A stretch of 64,000 nt of DNA. Source: Lachnospiraceae bacterium XPB1003 (GTDB lineage: Bacteria > Bacillota > Clostridia > Lachnospirales > Lachnospiraceae). Position numbers and translations under genes: made by a program. This document shows positions 17,438-25,422 of this stretch, piece by piece (position 1 is the first letter of the stretch; each line of letters opens with the position of its first letter). The notes below the pieces were generated by a model. It ran no database searches, was not told the origin of the DNA, and was given only the letters and a program-made list of their open reading frames with translations. The DNA is taken from the NCBI GenBank assembly GCA_900102065.1, contig FMVK01000004.1, positions 124,001 to 188,000 of the forward strand. The letters are read 5' to 3'.

Positions 17438-19210
17438 ATGAAAAAATTTATAGAACTGTTAAATGATGAAATGATGGATGCTTTTGAGAAGGCGGGATAT
17501 GATCGCGCTCTCGGAAGAGTCGGTGTCAGCAACAGACCGGATCTGTGTGAGTATCAGTGTAACGGTGCAATGAGCGGAGCAAAGGCTTATCACAAAGCTC
17601 CTTTTATGATCGCTGAGGAGGTTGCAGGCTTCCTTGCGGGTTCGAAGGTGTTTTCAAGTGTTGAAGCTGTTAAGCCCGGATTCTTAAATCTTAATATCTC
17701 GGAGAAGTTTATTTCGGATTATGCAAAAGAAATGTTTGCATCCGAAAAATTCGGTATAGAAGAGCCGGAAAAGAAACAGACTATAGTTATCGATTACGGC
17801 GGACCTAATGTTGCAAAGCCGCTTCATGTCGGCCATCTGCGTCCCGCGATAATCGGTGAGAGCATAAAGCGTATCGCAAGATATGCGGGACATAAAGTTA
17901 TCGGAGATGTGCATCTCGGTGACTGGGGAATGCCCATGGGACAGATAATCACCGAACTTAAGGAGAGAAAACCCGAACTCGTATATTTCGATGAGAGTTT
18001 TGAAGGAGATTATCCCGAGGAAGCACCTTTTACGATCTCGGAACTTGAAGAGATCTATCCCGTAGCCAGCGGTAAGTGCAAGACCGATGAGGAATATAAG
18101 AAAAAGGCGCTGCAGAATACAAAGGAATTACAGGACGGAAGAAAGGGATATCGTGCTCTTTGGCAGCAGGTGCTCAAGGTTTCCGTTGCGGATCTTAAGA
18201 GAAATTACGAGAAACTCGATGTTTCCTTTGATCTTTGGATGGGTGAGTCGGATGTGGATGATATGATCCCGCCCATGGTAGAGAAGATGAAGAGCGACGG
18301 CTTTGCGCATATTTCCGAAGGCGCTCTTGTTGTTGATATCGCTGAAGAGACTGATAAGAAGGAGCTTCCTCCCTGTATCGTCCTCAAGAGTGATGGCGCG
18401 GCCAATTATGAGACGACGGATCTTGCTACCATAAAATATCGTGAGGATAATTTTGATCCGGATGCGATCCTCTATGTTGTTGATAAGCGTCAGGAGCTTC
18501 ATTTCATACAGGTGTTCCGTACATCAAGAAAATGCGGTATCGCAAAGCAGGATACCAGCCTTGAATTCATAGGTTTCGGTACAATGAACGGCCCGGGAGG
18601 AAAGCCCTTCAAGACAAGGGACGGCGGAGTGCTCAGACTTGAATATCTCTTAAAAGAGATCGAAGATAAGATGTTTGTTAAGATCAGCGAGAATAAGGAT
18701 CTTCCGAAAGATGAAGCAAGGAATACCGCAAAGATCACAGCGCTGGCTGCACTTAAGTATGGTGATCTGTCCAATCAGGCATCCAAAGATTATATCTTTG
18801 ATACCGAGAGATTTACCGCTTCGGAAGGTGACACGGGCCCTTATCTTCTTTATACCATGGTCAGGATCCGTTCCATCCTTGCAAAGTACAAAGAGCAGGG
18901 CGGCGAGATCGGTCAGGGAGATCTGATCGCATGTGCGGAAGCGTGCGGTGCAGGAAAATCGGTTCTGCTTGACGTGGCAGGCTTCTCCAAAATGGTGGAA
19001 GAAGCTTTTGCGGAGCGCGCTCCTCACAAAGTATGCGCCTTTGTTTATAAGCTTGCCAATGATTTCAATTCCTTCTACCACGAGGTTAAGATCCTTGCGG
19101 AAGAGGATGAGGATAAGAAGAAGTCTTACGTTTCCATGCTCGCAGGTGTCCTTTCGGTATTTGAGACCTGCATAGGCTTACTTGGGTTTGAATCGCCTGA
19201 GAGAATGTAA
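17438..19210 (+). CDS. argS: Arginyl-tRNA synthetase
   Basis: A 590-residue class Ia synthetase that charges tRNA-Arg. The HIGH-type motif appears as PLHVGHLRP near 127-135 after the family mark GGPNVAK. The KMSKS loop is degenerate (PFKTRDGG near 389), which is normal in ArgRS. The N-terminal additional domain and the C-terminal helical anticodon-binding domain (DALR type, ending with ACIGLLGFESPERM) are complete. I chose ATG 17438 because GGAGG stands 7 bases before it; the in-frame GTG at 17393 lacks such a site. The gene seems to be transcribed from its own promoter. Confidence 0.97.
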   Translation: MKKFIELLNDEMMDAFEKAGYDRALGRVGVSNRPDLCEYQCNGAMSGAKAYHKAPFMIAEEVAGFLAGSKVFSSVEAVKPGFLNLNISEKFISDYAKEMFASEKFGIEEPEKKQTIVIDYGGPNVAKPLHVGHLRPAIIGESIKRIARYAGHKVIGDVHLGDWGMPMGQIITELKERKPELVYFDESFEGDYPEEAPFTISELEEIYPVASGKCKTDEEYKKKALQNTKELQDGRKGYRALWQQVLKVSVADLKRNYEKLDVSFDLWMGESDVDDMIPPMVEKMKSDGFAHISEGALVVDIAEETDKKELPPCIVLKSDGAANYETTDLATIKYREDNFDPDAILYVVDKRQELHFIQVFRTSRKCGIAKQDTSLEFIGFGTMNGPGGKPFKTRDGGVLRLEYLLKEIEDKMFVKISENKDLPKDEARNTAKITALAALKYGDLSNQASKDYIFDTERFTASEGDTGPYLLYTMVRIRSILAKYKEQGGEIGQGDLIACAEACGAGKSVLLDVAGFSKMVEEAFAERAPHKVCAFVYKLANDFNSFYHEVKILAEEDEDKKKSYVSMLAGVLSVFETCIGLLGFESPERM

Positions 19211-19249
19211 AGAACGGTACATACGCCGGACAAACGGGGAGGTGACAGG

Positions 19250-19444
19250 GTGAAGACGGGTGTTTATCTTGAATTCGACGGAAAACAGTATGATTTTGAG
19301 AAGATCGTCGACAAGGCAAGGAAGGATGCAAAAAATAACGGCGGCAAAGATATGAAGGATTTCAGGATCTACGTTAAGCCGGAAGACGGGAAGGCATATT
19401 ATACGGCTGATGACGGCAGGCTTTGCGGCGATGTGGAGATCTGA
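19250..19444 (+). CDS. Small conserved protein, DUF6465-like
   Basis: A 64-residue protein beginning at GTG with GGGGAGG 7 bases upstream. It has the look of the small Clostridia family DUF6465 (from memory): an N-terminal strand with LEFDGKQYDFEKIV, a lysine-rich middle and a C-terminal IYVKPEDGKAYYTADD segment. It is acidic/basic mixed, soluble, without cysteine pairs or a signal. It sits 39 bases after argS and just ahead of a terminator, so it is likely the last gene of the argS unit. Function unknown. Confidence 0.75.
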   Translation: MKTGVYLEFDGKQYDFEKIVDKARKDAKNNGGKDMKDFRIYVKPEDGKAYYTADDGRLCGDVEI

Positions 19445-19469
19445 ACCGCTGAAGCGATGAAAAGAGAAT

Positions 19470-19503
19470 AAAAAAAGAATCCTCAGTGAGGATTCTTTTT
19501 TTA
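19470..19503 (+). terminator. Bidirectional terminator between argS unit and tRNA-Met
   Basis: AGAATCCTC pairs with GAGGATTCT around an AGT loop, with A-tract on one side and T-tract on the other, so it can end transcription from both the + strand genes and the - strand tRNA. Confidence 0.92.
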
Positions 19504-19577
19504 TAGCGAGAGGGGGATTCGAACCCTCGACACCGCGGGTATGAACCGCGTGCTCTAGCCAACTGAGCTATCTCGCC
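19504..19577 (-). tRNA. tRNA-Met (anticodon CAT, elongator type)
   Basis: A 74-base tRNA on the - strand: acceptor GGCGAGA/TCTCGCT (G1-U72 wobble, as in elongator tRNA-Met of Bacillus), D-arm AGCTCAGTTGGCTAGAGC, anticodon stem CGCGG/CCGCG with loop TTCATAC, and T-loop GGTTCGAATCC. The paired first position argues against initiator tRNA. CCA is not encoded. An isoleucine tRNA with lysidine cannot be wholly excluded, since it has the same CAT. Confidence 0.92.
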
Positions 19578-19604
19578 ACATCGGCTTTGAACCGAACGAA
19601 TGTC

Positions 19605-19633
19605 ATTATACTTAATGCCCTTGAACTTGTCAA
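19605..19633 (-). promoter_or_regulatory. Promoter of tRNA-Met
   Basis: On the - strand a perfect TTGACA (19628-19633) and TATAAT (19605-19610) with a 17-base spacer. Confidence 0.92.
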
Positions 19634-19674
19634 TGAATTTTTTCAGATAATTAAATCTGACGGTCATTTGAATA

Positions 19675-19703
19675 TTGATTATTTGAACTCAGTCATTTAT
19701 ACT
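19675..19703 (+). promoter_or_regulatory. Promoter of the zinc-ribbon repeat protein gene
   Basis: TTGATT (19675-19680), 17 bases, TATACT (19698-19703), 46 bases before the ATG at 19749. Confidence 0.7.
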
Positions 19704-19748
19704 ATGTTAGATAGTTTCTAAGAACATTTATATGAGGAGGAGCATTCC

Positions 19749-21776
19749 ATGGCAAATATCGTCTGCCCCAATTGTAACAGGATAGTTGACGATTCAGCAA
19801 AATCGTGTCCCGGATGCAAATTTAATATCAAGAAATATGTTAAGGAAATGAAGAAAAAGGGCGGAAATATCAATACTTCCATATCACTTGGAAGCGTTTA
19901 TTCCCACTCGGAACCGGAAGCAGTTCCGGAACTTGAATTCTTAAAGAAGAAGCCGGCTGAACCCCAGATTTCTCCGGCAGAAACAAAGATACCTTCTCAG
20001 CCTGCAGCGCCTTCATATGCAAGCGCTCAGCCTTACGGAAGCCTGCCGTCTCAGCCCGAGACGCCTGTGGTTTCAGCATTTGCGCCTCAGCCTGAGGCAC
20101 CTGTGGTATCCTCATTTGCTCCTCAGCCCGCACCTGCACCCGAGTATACAAGACCGATGCTTAAGCCTCATGTTGCTCCTGCAGCTCCGGCTTACAATCC
20201 CAATTATCATCAGGAAGTAGAGGCAGCACAGTCTGTTTCACAGCCGCAGGAAACCGTTTCCATAGGTGCGACACCTTCGGCTATTCCTTATACTGAACCG
20301 GCACCTGCGGTACCCGAAGCTTCAATCTACGGAACACAGCCCGTAGCACCTGCAGTACCCGAAGCTTCAATCTACGGAACACAGCCCGCAGCACCTGCGG
20401 TACCCGAGGCTTCAATCTACGGAACACAGCCCGCAGCACCTGCGGTACCCGAGGCTTCAATCTACGGAACACAGCCCGCAGCACCTGCGGTACCCGAGGC
20501 TTCAATCTACGGAACACAGCCCGCAGCACCTGCGGTACCCGAGGCTTCTGTCTACGGAACACAGCCCGCAGCACCTGCGGTACCCGAGGCTTCTGTCTAC
20601 GGAACACAGCCCGCAGCACCTGCAGCTCCCGAAGCTGCTATTTTCGGAACACAGCCTTCCGGCGGCGGTCAGCAGATCCAGGCACACTTTAATGGACTTG
20701 GTGGCGGATCAGGCGTTGTCGGAGGAGAAAATACACAGCATATCGCTGCGCATCTTGGATCGGCACCTGTTGGCTCATCATTCATGGATCAGCCGGAAGA
20801 CCCGTCGCTTAGCCTTTTACAGGCAGCAGACCCTCAGGCTGGCGGACCTATCTTTGAATCTGAACTTCTCAATCTTACAAGCGTTAAGCCCGGTGCCGGA
20901 GCGCTGTCCGGAGCAGGCGGAACAGGCATCATGGATAAGATCAGAAGAGAAGAAACACATAAGGCTATCGAGAACGGTTTTGTATTTGAATCTCCCAATC
21001 TCAGAAAAGAAGAGACCAATATCAAGACCGGTGTTGGCGTAAGCGCCGGCGGAGCTCTTTCAAATATCGGGGACATGTCGTTTGATTATGGTGATCCGGA
21101 CGACAGCAATATGTTCAGAAGTAAATTTAAATATAAGATAGGTGCCGGCGGTGATGAACAGCGTAAGCATCTCGCTGAGCAGAGAGCTATCCGTGCTGCG
21201 TTAAATGCACAGAATGCAGCAGCACAGGGACAGCAGCTTGCTGCACCTCAGTATAATCAGTCGACATCTGCATCAGCAGGTTTATACGGAGAGGCAGCAC
21301 CTGTGGCACCTGCAGCACCTGTAGCACCTGCGCCTGCACCCGCACCCGCACCTTCACCTATATACGGAAGCGCACCTGTGGCAGCACCCGCACCTTCGCC
21401 TTTATACGGAAGCGCACCTGCGGCAGCACCCGCACCTTCACCTATATACGGAAGCGCACCTGCGGCAGCACCCGCACCTTCACCTTTATATGGAAGTGCA
21501 CCCGCAGCAGCACCTGCAGAGACACAGCCTCAGTATCAGCCGACATCATATGAACAGCAGATACAGCAGCCGGGCAATGTTTATCATCCCAAGAGTGTGG
21601 TTGATTTTGCTCAGGGATACGCATCAGCCGAATCTTTCGGTACGGCAGCAGCATCTCCTATTTACAGCGGACAGATACCGCCTACCTCAAATGTGACAAT
21701 GTCTAACGGACTCTCACATGATACCGATAGTTTAAACCGCGGTAATCCGATGTTAAGCGGAGGCGGGCAGCAGTAA
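19749..21776 (+). CDS. Zinc-ribbon protein with Ala/Pro-rich tandem repeats
   Basis: A 675-residue protein of unknown function. The N-terminus is a compact zinc ribbon (CPNC at 6-9 and CPGC near 20-23). Most of the rest is low-complexity and probably disordered, rich in Ala, Pro, Gln and Ser. It contains eight 15-residue repeats of the type APAVPEASIYGTQPA (about 185-304) and four 14-residue repeats of the type APAPSPIYGSAPAA (about 532-587). Between them is a less repetitive region (about 310-500) that may fold, with several LxNLTS and NIGDMSFDYGDPDDSN segments. No signal peptide or membrane segment is seen, so it is cytoplasmic. GGAGGAG precedes the ATG. An acidic unknown gene follows after 29 bases. 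The regular Tyr-Gly spacing suggests a multivalent binding scaffold, but this is inference. Confidence 0.85.
   Translation: MANIVCPNCNRIVDDSAKSCPGCKFNIKKYVKEMKKKGGNINTSISLGSVYSHSEPEAVPELEFLKKKPAEPQISPAETKIPSQPAAPSYASAQPYGSLPSQPETPVVSAFAPQPEAPVVSSFAPQPAPAPEYTRPMLKPHVAPAAPAYNPNYHQEVEAAQSVSQPQETVSIGATPSAIPYTEPAPAVPEASIYGTQPVAPAVPEASIYGTQPAAPAVPEASIYGTQPAAPAVPEASIYGTQPAAPAVPEASIYGTQPAAPAVPEASVYGTQPAAPAVPEASVYGTQPAAPAAPEAAIFGTQPSGGGQQIQAHFNGLGGGSGVVGGENTQHIAAHLGSAPVGSSFMDQPEDPSLSLLQAADPQAGGPIFESELLNLTSVKPGAGALSGAGGTGIMDKIRREETHKAIENGFVFESPNLRKEETNIKTGVGVSAGGALSNIGDMSFDYGDPDDSNMFRSKFKYKIGAGGDEQRKHLAEQRAIRAALNAQNAAAQGQQLAAPQYNQSTSASAGLYGEAAPVAPAAPVAPAPAPAPAPSPIYGSAPVAAPAPSPLYGSAPAAAPAPSPIYGSAPAAAPAPSPLYGSAPAAAPAETQPQYQPTSYEQQIQQPGNVYHPKSVVDFAQGYASAESFGTAAASPIYSGQIPPTSNVTMSNGLSHDTDSLNRGNPMLSGGGQQ
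20301..20660 (+). repeat. Tandem repeat, 45-bp unit, 8 copies
   Basis: Eight head-to-tail copies of a 45-base unit beginning GCACCTGCGGTACCCGAGGC, in frame, encoding APAVPEASIYGTQPA. Copies three to five are identical or nearly so; the first, second and last diverge more. Near-identity at synonymous positions points to recent expansion or gene conversion. Confidence 0.95.
21342..21509 (+). repeat. Tandem repeat, 42-bp unit, 4 copies
   Basis: Four in-frame copies of a 42-base unit beginning GCACCCGCACCTTCACC, encoding APAPSPIYGSAPAA, with Ile and Leu alternating (IYG, LYG, IYG, LYG). This alternation suggests growth by duplication of an 84-base dimer. Confidence 0.93.
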
Positions 21777-21805
21777 TATTAAGCCTGCGGTTATTAAAAA
21801 AAATA

Positions 21806-22654
21806 ATGATCAAAAAAGTCGACAACAACCAATTTTACACGGGCTCTTATTCCGATAACAGGAACAGGGCAAGGAAGGTAAATGAGGAGACGCCGGCTTT
21901 TTTGCTTGATTACGATGAAAACGGAGTGATCTGGGAGAGAGAAGGATCAAGATCAAAGGATCCGGAGGGAAGAAAAAAGCCTGCAGAGCGGGATTCTTAC
22001 GAAGCATCTTCGAAAAACGGAGCAGGGCATTCGGGGAAAAAGGCGGAGAAAAAGGCAGAGAAAACCCCGGGGAATACTTCTGAGGAAGGCATCGTTGCAA
22101 AAGCTGTTGCGGCAGTAAAGAATCTTTTCAGAAGATTCATGAATGTGATATGGTATGGCGATGATGAAGATGCAGTAAAGAAAAACAATCGTGAAGCGGC
22201 AAGCCAGGAACTGTCCGGACTTTTTGATTTACCGAAGGAAAGTGCTTCGGCCGAGGATATCACGGAAGAGATGTCTGCATATATTGATGATGAGACTTCC
22301 GAATATCCCGAACCTCTTGAAGATGAAGAAGAAGGAAAAGAAATCGAAGAGGAAGATGATCTTTCAGATGAGGACCCCGAAGAGGAGCTTGCGGCTTATT
22401 CCGATGAAGAGATCGAACGCAAACGTTATACAATATCCAATCATAACGGAAAGATAATGATCCATGTCGGAGCGCCGGACAAGGATTTAAAGGGGGCATA
22501 TAAGAATAATTCAGCGCAAACAAGAACGGATCAAAAAGAAAAGGAAGCATCAAGAGATGCGCTCCTTACATACTATGACAAGACCGGCAGGTTAGTTAAG
22601 CTTGACGGTGTTAATACCGGAAGGATATTAAGGCGAAGTCGGGATATAAACTGA
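21806..22654 (+). CDS. Acidic hypothetical protein
   Basis: A 282-residue protein I do not recognise. The N-terminal part carries FLLDYDENGVIWEREGSR (18 residues, about 33-50), followed by a basic, probably disordered stretch and a short amphipathic helix VKNLFRRFMNVIWYG near 106-120. The middle (about 150-215) is strongly acidic with many Glu and Asp. The C-terminus is charged and ends LLTYYDKTGRLVKLDG near 251-266. Two similar D-ENG-V / DKTGRLV turns may be small beta hairpins. No signal peptide, membrane span or cysteine. It starts 29 bases after the zinc-ribbon repeat gene and ends 21 bases before ispF, so it is probably cotranscribed with both. The start lacks a clear ribosome site. Confidence 0.7.
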   Translation: MIKKVDNNQFYTGSYSDNRNRARKVNEETPAFLLDYDENGVIWEREGSRSKDPEGRKKPAERDSYEASSKNGAGHSGKKAEKKAEKTPGNTSEEGIVAKAVAAVKNLFRRFMNVIWYGDDEDAVKKNNREAASQELSGLFDLPKESASAEDITEEMSAYIDDETSEYPEPLEDEEEGKEIEEEDDLSDEDPEEELAAYSDEEIERKRYTISNHNGKIMIHVGAPDKDLKGAYKNNSAQTRTDQKEKEASRDALLTYYDKTGRLVKLDGVNTGRILRRSRDIN

Positions 22655-22675
22655 TGATTCACGGAGGGATAATAA

Positions 22676-23455
22676 ATGAGGATAGGCAGTGGTTATGACG
22701 TTCACCGCATGGGTGAAGGCAGAAAACTGATAATAGGCGGTGTTGATATACCTTACAAGAAAGGGCTTGTCGGACATTCGGATGCGGATGTCCTTATTCA
22801 TGCGATAATGGATGCCCTGTTGGGAGCTGCCGCACTGGGGGATATCGGAAAGCATTTCCCCGATACTGATCCTAAGTGGAAAGGTGCTTCAAGCATAAAG
22901 ATGCTTGAGATGGTCCGGTCTCTTATAGAGGAGAATGGTTTTATCATAGAGAATATCGATTCTACGATACGTGCGCAGAGGCCTAAGTTATCTCCTTATA
23001 TTGAAGAGATGAGGCTTAATATAGCAAGTGCGCTTAAGCTTTCGGTCGGTCAGGTCAATGTGAAGGCTACTACGGAAGAACACCTGGGATTTACCGGCAG
23101 AGAAGAAGGTATAGCGGCCGATGCTGTCTGTCTGTTGACTGCTGTTTCCGAAGCGATGTCTGTTGATGTGACCGACAGGGGAGTGTCTATCTCCTCAGAC
23201 GATGAGGAAAAAGCATCAGCAAATTCCGGAAGATGCGGCTCGGGATCACCCTGCGCAGGAGCGGGAGGAGAGATGTGTCCCGCTATGAGATCGGTAATGG
23301 AACTCAAGAAGAAAAAAGAAGATTCAGGCAACGCATCGGATAAGAAGAAAAAAGACAAAAAGGATAAGAAGGATAAAAAAGAAAAGAAAGACAAAAAGGA
23401 TAAGAAAGATAAAAATAAAAAAAACGGTAAAAATGTCGGGAAGATAATACTTTGA
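22676..23455 (+). CDS. ispF: MEcPP synthase IspF with Cys/Lys-rich C-terminal extension
   Basis: Residues 1 to about 157 are a complete 2-C-methyl-D-erythritol 2,4-cyclodiphosphate synthase of the MEP isoprenoid pathway, with metal ligands Asp8 and His10 (GYDVHRM) and His42 ([10 protein letters not shown]), the HFPDTDP loop and the [12 protein letters not shown] block. IspF normally ends near this point. Here about 100 residues follow: a linker, a cysteine-bearing stretch (CGSGSPC and MCPAM near 183-205), and a tail of alternating Lys and Asp (about 222-250) ending in VGKIIL. The DNA of the tail is A-rich simple sequence. I see no frameshift; the frame is continuous and stops at 23455. The extension might bind nucleic acid or membranes, or be a neutral accretion. 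Confidence 0.95.
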   Translation: MRIGSGYDVHRMGEGRKLIIGGVDIPYKKGLVGHSDADVLIHAIMDALLGAAALGDIGKHFPDTDPKWKGASSIKMLEMVRSLIEENGFIIENIDSTIRAQRPKLSPYIEEMRLNIASALKLSVGQVNVKATTEEHLGFTGREEGIAADAVCLLTAVSEAMSVDVTDRGVSISSDDEEKASANSGRCGSGSPCAGAGGEMCPAMRSVMELKKKKEDSGNASDKKKKDKKDKKDKKEKKDKKDKKDKNKKNGKNVGKIIL

Positions 23456-23504
23456 AGGAAAAACTGCAATTTTATGTGTAAAGTAAAAAAGATCATATAA
23501 AACA

Positions 23505-23513
23505 TGATAGAAT
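23505..23513 (+). promoter_or_regulatory. Possible extended -10 promoter for cysS
   Basis: TGATAGAAT gives a TG-extended -10 (TAGAAT at 23508-23513) 51 bases before the cysS ATG, with no good -35. Confidence 0.4.
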
Positions 23514-23563
23514 TGTAAGTGGTCTAAACGGCACGAGGACTATACTGCAAGGAGATGATAGCA

Positions 23564-25000
23564 ATGAAACTTTATAATACCAAGAGCAAGAGAGTAGAAG
23601 AATTTGTTCCGGAGGTTCCGGGAAAGGTAAAGATCTATACCTGCGGACCTACCGTTTATCATTATGCCCATATAGGTAATTTAAGAAGTTACATCTGTGA
23701 AGATGTTCTTATCAAAACATTAAAATATGCGGGCTTTGATGTGAAGCGTGTAATGAACATCACTGATGTGGGACATCTGTCCAGCGATGCCGATACAGGT
23801 GAAGACAAGATGCTTAAGGGTGCAAAGCGCGAACACAAGACTGTGCTTGAGATCGCAGATTTTTATACCAAGGCATTTTTCGGGGATTTTGCGAAGCTCA
23901 ATATCGGGATGCCAGATGTGGTTGAGCCTGCGACTCATTGCATACCCGAGTTCATCCATATGATAGAGACCCTTCTTGAAAAGGGATATGCTTATCAGGC
24001 GGGAGAGAATGTTTATTTCGATACATCAAAGCTTGATAATTATTATGTCCTTGGAGGCGGAGTCAGTGAAGAAGACCTTATGGTAGGTGTTCGTGACGAT
24101 GTAGATGAGGATACAAATAAGAGAAACAAGAGCGACTTTGTTCTGTGGTTTACAAAGTCAAAGTTTGATGACCAGGAACTTAAGTGGGACAGCCCCTGGG
24201 GATACGGTTATCCCGGCTGGCATATAGAGTGCTCATGCATCGCTATCAAGCATCTTGGTGAGACTCTCGATATCCACTGCGGCGGTGTTGATAATATATT
24301 CCCGCACCACACCAATGAGATAGCACAGAGTGAAGCTTATCTCGGACATCAGTGGTGCAAATACTGGTTCCATGTTCACCACCTTGTTGACAGGAACGGT
24401 AAGATGAGCAAGTCCAAGGGTGAGTTCATTACAGTTGATCTGTTAAAGGAAAAAGGTTACGATCCTATAGTTTACAGATTCTTCTGCTTACAGTCACACT
24501 ATCGCAAACCGCTTGAATTCTCTTATGAAGTCATGGACAACATGACTGTAAGCTTTGATAAGCTCATCAAGAGGATAGCACAGCTTAAGGATGATGGGGC
24601 TGTTGATAATGCGGTATTCGAAGAGTACAGAAAGAGATTTACCGAAGCTGTCACAAATGATGTAAATACATCTATGGGAATAACGGTAGTTTATGATGTG
24701 CTTAAGGCCGATACCAATGATTCTACCAAGAAAGCTCTCATCGGAAGTTTTGATGAAGTGCTCTCGCTTGATCTGTTAAAGAGAGCGGAAGAGTTAAGCG
24801 CTAAGAACAGTGACGGCTCAAACGGTGATCCGGGTGTCGATGAAGAGACTGTAAGATTTGTTACCGAAAAGATAGAGGAGAGAAAGGCTGCAAAGAAGGC
24901 TAAGGATTTTGAGAAAGCCGATGCCATCCGTGCCGAGCTCCTTGAAAAAGGTATTGCGATCGAAGATACACGTGAGGGCGTAAAGTGGCACAAGATCTGA
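23564..25000 (+). CDS. cysS: Cysteinyl-tRNA synthetase
   Basis: A 478-residue class Ia synthetase that charges tRNA-Cys. CGPTVYHYAHIGN (about 25-37) holds a zinc cysteine and the HIGH-type motif, further zinc ligands lie in GWHIECSCIA and HHTNEIAQSE, and KMSKS stands near 280. The C-terminal region ends with the DFEKADAIRAELLEKGI helix typical of the family. The ATG at 23564 has AAGGAG 9 bases away; the ATG at 23555 lies directly on that site and is unlikely. Its end overlaps the next gene, mrnC, by 16 bases, a common Firmicutes arrangement (cysS-mrnC-rlmB). Confidence 0.97.
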   Translation: MKLYNTKSKRVEEFVPEVPGKVKIYTCGPTVYHYAHIGNLRSYICEDVLIKTLKYAGFDVKRVMNITDVGHLSSDADTGEDKMLKGAKREHKTVLEIADFYTKAFFGDFAKLNIGMPDVVEPATHCIPEFIHMIETLLEKGYAYQAGENVYFDTSKLDNYYVLGGGVSEEDLMVGVRDDVDEDTNKRNKSDFVLWFTKSKFDDQELKWDSPWGYGYPGWHIECSCIAIKHLGETLDIHCGGVDNIFPHHTNEIAQSEAYLGHQWCKYWFHVHHLVDRNGKMSKSKGEFITVDLLKEKGYDPIVYRFFCLQSHYRKPLEFSYEVMDNMTVSFDKLIKRIAQLKDDGAVDNAVFEEYRKRFTEAVTNDVNTSMGITVVYDVLKADTNDSTKKALIGSFDEVLSLDLLKRAEELSAKNSDGSNGDPGVDEETVRFVTEKIEERKAAKKAKDFEKADAIRAELLEKGIAIEDTREGVKWHKI

Positions 25001-25422
25001 ATGAAGCGATGAATTCCGTGAGAGGAGCAGAGGGGATACCGGCTGTTCAATACAGTCCGTTGGTCCTTGCCTACATAGGTGATGCCTTCTATGAGATGGT
25101 GATACGTACCATGGCGGTGGAGCAGGGTAATACCCAGGTTGAAAAGCTTCATAAGGCGGTGACACGATATGTAAGAGCCGGTGCGCAGGCTGCAATGGTA
25201 AAGTTCTATGAGGAAGAAGGTCTGCTTACGGAAGCGGAACTTGCGGTTTATAAGAGAGGGCGAAATGCAAAGTCTCATACTATCCCTAAGAATGCTGATC
25301 CTTCCGAATACAGGAGAGCTACGGGATTCGAAGCGCTGATGGGATATCTTTATCTGGGAGGAGAATGCGCGAGAGCGCTGGATCTTATCCGGAAAGGTAT
25401 TGAAGAATATGAAAGAAAATAA
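24985..25422 (+). CDS. mrnC: Mini-ribonuclease III
   Basis: A 145-residue Mini-III, an RNase III catalytic domain without a dsRNA-binding domain, which trims 23S rRNA ends. The catalytic block is LAYIGDAFYEMVIR near 21-34, and the second acidic segment is GFEALMGYLYLGG near 115-127. The GTG at 24985 has GAGGG 7 bases upstream and overlaps cysS by 16 bases; an internal ATG at 25009 is an alternative. The overlap at both ends with cysS and rlmB indicates translational coupling in a tRNA/rRNA processing operon. Confidence 0.92.
   Translation: MAQDLNEAMNSVRGAEGIPAVQYSPLVLAYIGDAFYEMVIRTMAVEQGNTQVEKLHKAVTRYVRAGAQAAMVKFYEEEGLLTEAELAVYKRGRNAKSHTIPKNADPSEYRRATGFEALMGYLYLGGECARALDLIRKGIEEYERK

Noticed and set aside
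20281-20619. - strand open frame with a repeated Arg/Val-rich protein across the 45-bp repeats
   Set aside because: The repeat unit length is a multiple of three, so every frame without a stop in one unit stays open. The + strand frame has the zinc ribbon, promoter and ribosome site.
20301-20660. Repeat array as a CRISPR
   Set aside because: The 45-bp units are contiguous without spacers, in frame and protein-coding; no cas gene is present.
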